From positions 4,944,001 through 5,008,000 of the forward strand of contig NZ_JAPNJW010000001.1 in assembly GCF_026626745.1 (NCBI RefSeq): a stretch of 64,000 nucleotides of DNA. Direction: 5' to 3'. The notes beneath the pieces were generated by a model. It had not been told where the DNA came from. It ran no database searches and saw nothing but the letters and a program-made list of their open reading frames with translations. The translations under genes were made by a program, and so were the position numbers. The stretch comes from Nannocystis sp. RBIL2 (GTDB lineage: Bacteria; Myxococcota_A; Polyangia; Nannocystales; Nannocystaceae). Shown piece by piece: positions 59,759 through 64,000 of this stretch. Position 1 is the first letter of the stretch; each line of letters starts with the position of its first letter.

Positions 59759-62461
59759 GTGTCGAACTCGTCTCCGACGGTGCGCGCTCCTGAAGGCGGC
59801 GGCCACAGCCCCCGGCTCGGCGCGGGCATGCCGACCGGGTCCACACGGACGACTCAGGTCCCACACGCCCTGCCGGACCCGATCGCGCTCGAGCCGGGCC
59901 ACGAGATCGGTCGCTTCACCGTCCTCTCGTACCTCGGCGCCGGCGCGATGGGCATCGTCTACGCCGCGTACGATCCGGAGCTCGACCGCAAGGTCGCGCT
60001 CAAGGTCCTGCGCCCGCAAGGCCGCCCCGACAGCCACGGTCGCGTGCGCCTCCACGACGAGGCCCAGGCGATGGCCAAGGTCTCGCACCCCAACGTCGCG
60101 GTGGTCCACGAGGTCGGCCTGCACGAGGACGGCATCTTCATCGCCATGGAGTTCGTCCGCGGCAGCACGCTCCACGCCTGGCTCGCCAAGCAGCCGCGCG
60201 GCTGGACCGAGGTCCTGGGCGCGTTCATCCAGGCCGGCCGCGGCCTCGCTGCGGCCCACGGCGCCGGCCTCGTCCATCGCGACTTCAAGCCCAGCAACGC
60301 CATGATCGGCGACGACGGCCGCGTCCGCGTCCTCGACTTCGGCCTGTCTTGCACCCCCGCCAAGGCCAGCCGCGAGGTCGTCGGCACGCCGGCGTACATG
60401 CCCCCCGAGCAGTTCCTCGGCCTGCCCGTCGGCCCCGCCTCCGACCAGTTCAGCTTCTGCGCCTCGCTGTACCAGGCGCTGTTCGGCCAGCTGCCGTTCC
60501 CCGGCGACAGCACCGACGAGCTGCGCCTCAACATCACCAGCGGCCAGGTGCGCAGCCCGCCGCGCCACGTCCGCGTGCCGTCGCGGCTGTGCGCGGCGAT
60601 CCTGCGAGGATTGCGACAGGACCCAAAGGACAGGTTCGCCAGCATGGAAGAATTGCTGCGCGACCTCGATCCCGACCGCACCCGCGGCCGTCGCACCTTG
60701 ATGGGCGCGGTCGCCGGGGCCGCGGTCCTCGGCCTCGGCGGCGGCTACCTCGGCGCGCGCCCGCAGGCGGCCGACCCGTGCAGCGGCGGCGCGGCGCACA
60801 TCGATCAGGTGTGGAACGCGGACTCGCGAGCGGCGATCGAGCACGCCTTCGACGCGCTGCCGCCCGCGTTCGCCACCAGCTTGTGGCCGCAAGCCCGCCG
60901 CGTGCTCGACGACTGGGGCGCCGATTGGCAGCAGAATTACCGCGCGGCCTGCGAGGCCCGCGAGCGCCACGAGTTCTCCGAGGAGCTGGCCCTGCGCAGC
61001 GCCGCCTGCCTCGAGCGGGCCCGCGCCGCGCTCGCCTCGGCGGTCGACGTGCTGCGCAAGGCCGACGCCGACGTCGCCCTGCACGCGCTCGAGGTCGCGA
61101 CCTCGCTGCCCGACCCCGGCGAGTGCCGCAGCAGCGCCAGCCTCGTCGCCCACACCCAGGCCTCGCGCGACATCGGCACCGCAGTGCGCCGCCGCCAGGT
61201 CATGGCCGCCCTCGAGGACGTCAAGGTCCACGCGCGCGCCGGTCGGACCGCCGCCGCGAAGGAACTGGCAGACGACGTGATCCGCGAGGCCCACGCGCTC
61301 GGCGACCGACCCACGCTCGCCGAGGCGTTCCTCCAGCGCGGCCGCCTCGACCTCGAGGTCGACCCCGCCCGCGCCGAACCATTCCTCGGCCGCGCCTACC
61401 TCGTGGCCCTCGGCGCCGGCGAAGACAACCGCGTCGTCGAGGCCCTCGCGCTGCGCCTCTACGCCCGCAGCCACGCCCCCGACGGCCTGCCGCGCGCCTT
61501 CGAAGACCTCGACGTAGTCACCGCCATGCTGCCGCGGATCGGCAACCCGCCGAGCCTGCAGGCGCTCGCCTTCAACAACGCCGGCGCGCTCTACCTCACC
61601 GTCGGCGACGCCCAACACGGCGAGCCCTACCTGCGCGAATCACTGCGCCTGCGCCGGGCCGCCGGCGAGGACGACGTCGAGGTCGCCAAGACCCTCGGCA
61701 ACCTCGCCCTGCTGGCGAAAGACCCGGCGCGCGCCCGCGAGCTCGTCGGCGAGGCGCTGCAGATCCTCGAGCACGACCTCGGCGTCGCCCACCCCGAGGC
61801 CATGGGTGTCCGGATCCTCGCCGGCGCCCTCGCCCAGGACCCGCAGGACGCCGTCCAGCTGCTCGAGCGCGGCTGCGACGCCCTCGACGAGTACCGCCGC
61901 GACGACCTGCGCGCCCGGGCTCAATGCCTGCAGCACCTCGCGGCGCATGCCCGTGACGCCGGCGAGCAGGCGCTCGCCGACGAGGAGATCTCGCGCGCGC
62001 GCGCGCTGATCGAGCAGCTGCCGGACGACGACCCGTTTCGCTTCGACAACGCGCTGATTCACGGCTACGCCGGCCTCGCCGACGGTTCGCACGGTCCGGC
62101 GCTGACATACCTTTGGCGAACCTTCGACGAGCTGCGCGGCGGGGAATGGTGGCAGCGCCGCAAGGTCGCCGAGATCGAACTCTGCATCGGCCTGCACCTG
62201 CTCGCCGTCGGCGACGTCCCGGCGGCCCGGCGCGCGCTCGCGGACAGCGTCGCGATCTTCGAGCAGATCGCGGCCAAGGCCCACGACAACGTGTTGCCGC
62301 GCACCCTCGCCGGGGCCCGCCTGAGCCTCGCCGAGGCGCTGAGCGCCGGCTTCGACCCCGAGGGCGCCGCGCATCAGCTCGCCGCCGCCGAATCATGGTA
62401 CCGTGAGTCCGGGGGCGAATTCGCGTGGCGACTGCCTGCAATCGCCGATAGACGTCAGTGA
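59759..62461 (+). CDS. eukaryote-like Ser/Thr protein kinase with C-terminal TPR region
   Basis: 900 residues, GTG start. Kinase domain about 50-305: YLGAGAMGIVYAAYDPELDR (Gly loop), VALKVL with the ATP-site Lys (82), HRDFKPSN (173-180), DFGLS (193-195) and GTPAYMPPEQF (activation and P+1 loop), so all catalytic residues are present. One membrane helix follows at about 312-333, placing the rest outside the cytoplasm. Residues 340-890 are helical repeats of TPR type (ALAFNNAGALYLTVGDAQHG; LGNLALLAKDPARARELVGE). This is the usual layout of myxobacterial Pkn receptors; the ligand and targets are unknown. No phosphatase gene is adjacent. Confidence 0.9.
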   Translation: MSNSSPTVRAPEGGGHSPRLGAGMPTGSTRTTQVPHALPDPIALEPGHEIGRFTVLSYLGAGAMGIVYAAYDPELDRKVALKVLRPQGRPDSHGRVRLHDEAQAMAKVSHPNVAVVHEVGLHEDGIFIAMEFVRGSTLHAWLAKQPRGWTEVLGAFIQAGRGLAAAHGAGLVHRDFKPSNAMIGDDGRVRVLDFGLSCTPAKASREVVGTPAYMPPEQFLGLPVGPASDQFSFCASLYQALFGQLPFPGDSTDELRLNITSGQVRSPPRHVRVPSRLCAAILRGLRQDPKDRFASMEELLRDLDPDRTRGRRTLMGAVAGAAVLGLGGGYLGARPQAADPCSGGAAHIDQVWNADSRAAIEHAFDALPPAFATSLWPQARRVLDDWGADWQQNYRAACEARERHEFSEELALRSAACLERARAALASAVDVLRKADADVALHALEVATSLPDPGECRSSASLVAHTQASRDIGTAVRRRQVMAALEDVKVHARAGRTAAAKELADDVIREAHALGDRPTLAEAFLQRGRLDLEVDPARAEPFLGRAYLVALGAGEDNRVVEALALRLYARSHAPDGLPRAFEDLDVVTAMLPRIGNPPSLQALAFNNAGALYLTVGDAQHGEPYLRESLRLRRAAGEDDVEVAKTLGNLALLAKDPARARELVGEALQILEHDLGVAHPEAMGVRILAGALAQDPQDAVQLLERGCDALDEYRRDDLRARAQCLQHLAAHARDAGEQALADEEISRARALIEQLPDDDPFRFDNALIHGYAGLADGSHGPALTYLWRTFDELRGGEWWQRRKVAEIELCIGLHLLAVGDVPAARRALADSVAIFEQIAAKAHDNVLPRTLAGARLSLAEALSAGFDPEGAAHQLAAAESWYRESGGEFAWRLPAIADRRQ

Positions 62462-62603
62462 CTGGAGAAAATCATTCGCGGCATCCTCGCACTCGCCGCT
62501 GCGAGGCCCGCGCGGCGCCTCCTGGTGCGACGATCATTCGCCGCGGCGCCGTCGCCTTCCCTCTCGTGTGGGGCACAACACAATCGAGGCACTCGGAGGT
62601 GTT

Positions 62604-63566
62604 ATGCGACACTGGCGAATCAGCGGCCTTATCGTGGTTCTATCTACCCTCGCCTCGGGGTGCGACGACCCCTCGATCGAGGACACCGAATTTCGCCCCT
62701 ACAATTGCCCGACCTGGCAGTGTGGCTTCAACTCCGCAGAGGTGAATGGGCGCTCGATCCGCGAGCTCAACCTCGAGGGCCAGGCCAACGGCGAGGGCGT
62801 GCGCATCATCGGCTTCGTCGCGCCGCAGGGCCTCCTCGGCAACTTCAAGCTCGACACCGACGGCGACGCGATGGTGGCCCGCAACGAGCAAGGCCAGACC
62901 CTGCGCGGCCTCCAGTTGATCGGCTCGATCATCCTCGTCAAGAAGGACGGCCTGCTCGAGCTGCCGGTCCCGCTCACGGTGCTCGGCTATCAGGAGATCG
63001 ACTCGTGGGCCGCCGGCGCGGCCAAGGTGCCGACCTACGCGCTCGTCTACCCCGACCTCGGCGCCCTGCTCGGCGTGCGCAACGTCTGCAACGGCGACCT
63101 GCTCGACGCCCTGGCCAGCGCGGTCACGGTGATCGGCGGCGAGACCTACGATCTGACGCACAAGACAGTCAACGCCGGCCAGACGCGGTGGTTGACGCTC
63201 GCCTGCGCGGGCTCGGCGGCCGCCAAGATGCGCCTGATGAACTACGGCCCCCACGCCGACTTCGACGGCGAGGGCCACCCGGCCACGGTGGCACAGCGGC
63301 AGGCCACCCTCAAGATGTTGACCGCCGATTACTGCGGCACGGGTCACAGCTACACCGCCAACGGCACCCCGCTGCAGTGGGAGAACCAGGACGGCACGGT
63401 CGCCTCGCCCGGCCCCCACGGAGACCTCGAGGCGATCTGGACCGCGACCGGCGCGGTCTGCCTCGACGCCACTCGCCTCCCCGACGCCGACGTCGCGTGC
63501 ACGCGGCCATCGTGCTCCACCTATACCGGGCCCGCCGGCGAATGGTCGACCTGGGTGCCCGACTGA
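62604..63566 (+). CDS. ADYC-domain lipoprotein, copy 1
   Basis: 320 residues. ATG 62604 has a perfect GGAGGT six bases upstream, rare in this window. Lipoprotein signal with lipobox LASGC; the mature protein begins with acidic residues and WQCGFNSAEVNGRSIRELNL, then a conserved beta-rich middle and LKMLTADYCGTGHSYTANGT, the 'ADYC' signature of a myxobacteria-specific family (recollection), and PLQWENQDG. Function is not known for any member. A paralogue of the same gene follows at 63726. Confidence 0.75.
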   Translation: MRHWRISGLIVVLSTLASGCDDPSIEDTEFRPYNCPTWQCGFNSAEVNGRSIRELNLEGQANGEGVRIIGFVAPQGLLGNFKLDTDGDAMVARNEQGQTLRGLQLIGSIILVKKDGLLELPVPLTVLGYQEIDSWAAGAAKVPTYALVYPDLGALLGVRNVCNGDLLDALASAVTVIGGETYDLTHKTVNAGQTRWLTLACAGSAAAKMRLMNYGPHADFDGEGHPATVAQRQATLKMLTADYCGTGHSYTANGTPLQWENQDGTVASPGPHGDLEAIWTATGAVCLDATRLPDADVACTRPSCSTYTGPAGEWSTWVPD

Positions 63567-63725
63567 CTCTCATTCCCGCTCGTGCACGCCTGTATTCACG
63601 AATGGTCCGACGGCGGCGGCTTCGCACCTCCACCCCTGTCTCGCAGTCCATCGGCGCTCACGCAGGGGAACACGATTACTCCGCGGAACTGCGTCCTTTC
63701 CGGCGGGCGGCCGCACAGTGGGGTC

Positions 63726-64000
63726 ATGACGCGAGGGACCGGGCAGCTCTGTATCGCGCTGGTGGCGGCGCTCTTCGTGGGGTGCGACGACCCCGAGGCC
63801 GAGGACATCGAGTTACGCCCCTATCATTGCCCCATATGGCAGTGCGGCTTCAATGCCGCCGAGGTCAATGGTCGATCGATCCGCGAGCTCAACCTCGACG
63901 GCGAGCCCAACGAAGACGGCGTGCGGATCGTCGGCTTCATCGCCCCCGCCGGCCTCCTCGGCAATTACAAGCTCGGCTTCGACGGCGACGAGCTGATCGC
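63726..64000 (+). CDS. ADYC-domain lipoprotein, copy 2 (3' cut by window edge)
   Basis: The first 91 codons are in the window. ATG 63726 starts a lipoprotein signal (LCIALVAALFVGC). From the lipobox on, 51 of 72 residues are identical to the gene at 62604 (e.g. QCGFNAAEVNGRSIRELNLD), so this is a tandem duplicate. The gap between the copies (159 bases) holds no gene. The start has a weaker ribosome site (GTGGGG). Confidence 0.75.
   Translation, partial: MTRGTGQLCIALVAALFVGCDDPEAEDIELRPYHCPIWQCGFNAAEVNGRSIRELNLDGEPNEDGVRIVGFIAPAGLLGNYKLGFDGDELI

Overview
The window looks like chromosome of a high-GC (about 70 %) myxobacterium, most likely from the Nannocystis/Plesiocystis side of the order. 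The reasons are codon use dominated by G/C third positions, about seventeen lipoproteins with Thr/Ser/Gly-rich linkers after the lipobox (many with TTG or GDST repeats), a eukaryote-like Ser/Thr kinase fused to a TPR region, two ADYC-type lipoproteins and an IgGFc-binding-type pseudogene. This placement is an inference; there is no rRNA here to test it. No prophage, transposase, CRISPR array or large biosynthetic cluster was seen.

Layout. 1-4.9 kb: a truncated hydrolase and Cys-rich lipoproteins mixed with gene remnants. 4.8-6.8 kb (minus): BASS-type transporter, GST-like protein, PHA-granule-type small protein. 7-8 kb: an orphan beta-class DNA methyltransferase. 8.2-11.2 kb (minus): the housekeeping operon rpsB-tsf-pyrH-frr ending in a rho-independent terminator. 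11.6-15.6 kb (plus): two lipoproteins, a polytopic TPR membrane protein and a 40-residue lipoprotein. 16-23.7 kb: a radical-SAM-like protein without the cluster motif, an MFS pump, a PcnB-type nucleotidyltransferase coupled to a SAM methyltransferase, a DUF99 protein, a HAD-like protein and a GNAT protein. 23.7-29.2 kb (minus): a calmodulin-like four-EF-hand protein fused to an Erv1/Alr sulfhydryl-oxidase domain, and a repeat-rich membrane protein. 29.7-43.9 kb: lipoproteins, a beta-helix protein, an RsbR-like STAS protein, a CpxP-like protein, a JmjC/cupin hydroxylase, an EamA transporter, AlkB, a VIT/vWA protein and an SUMF1-fold lipoprotein. 44-56.9 kb: glutathione peroxidase, MpaB/DUF2236 protein, class II photolyase, a copper-monooxygenase-like lipoprotein, pectate lyase, an SDR and a two-gene molybdenum hydroxylase. 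56.9-58.3 kb (minus): a tRNA array of seven Leu, four Tyr and one Pro genes. 58.9-64 kb: HlyIII-type membrane protein, kinase-TPR and tandem ADYC paralogues.

The most unusual signal is a dispersed interrupted palindrome, TGTCC-N4-GGACA, with at least sixteen exact copies and many variants. It sits inside genes in all reading frames, at gene ends and between genes. Some variants carry compensatory changes in both arms, and it forms the core of expanding coding repeats in two genes. The other main findings are the EF-hand/Erv-Alr fusion and the Leu/Tyr tRNA expansion, which contains visibly degenerate copies.
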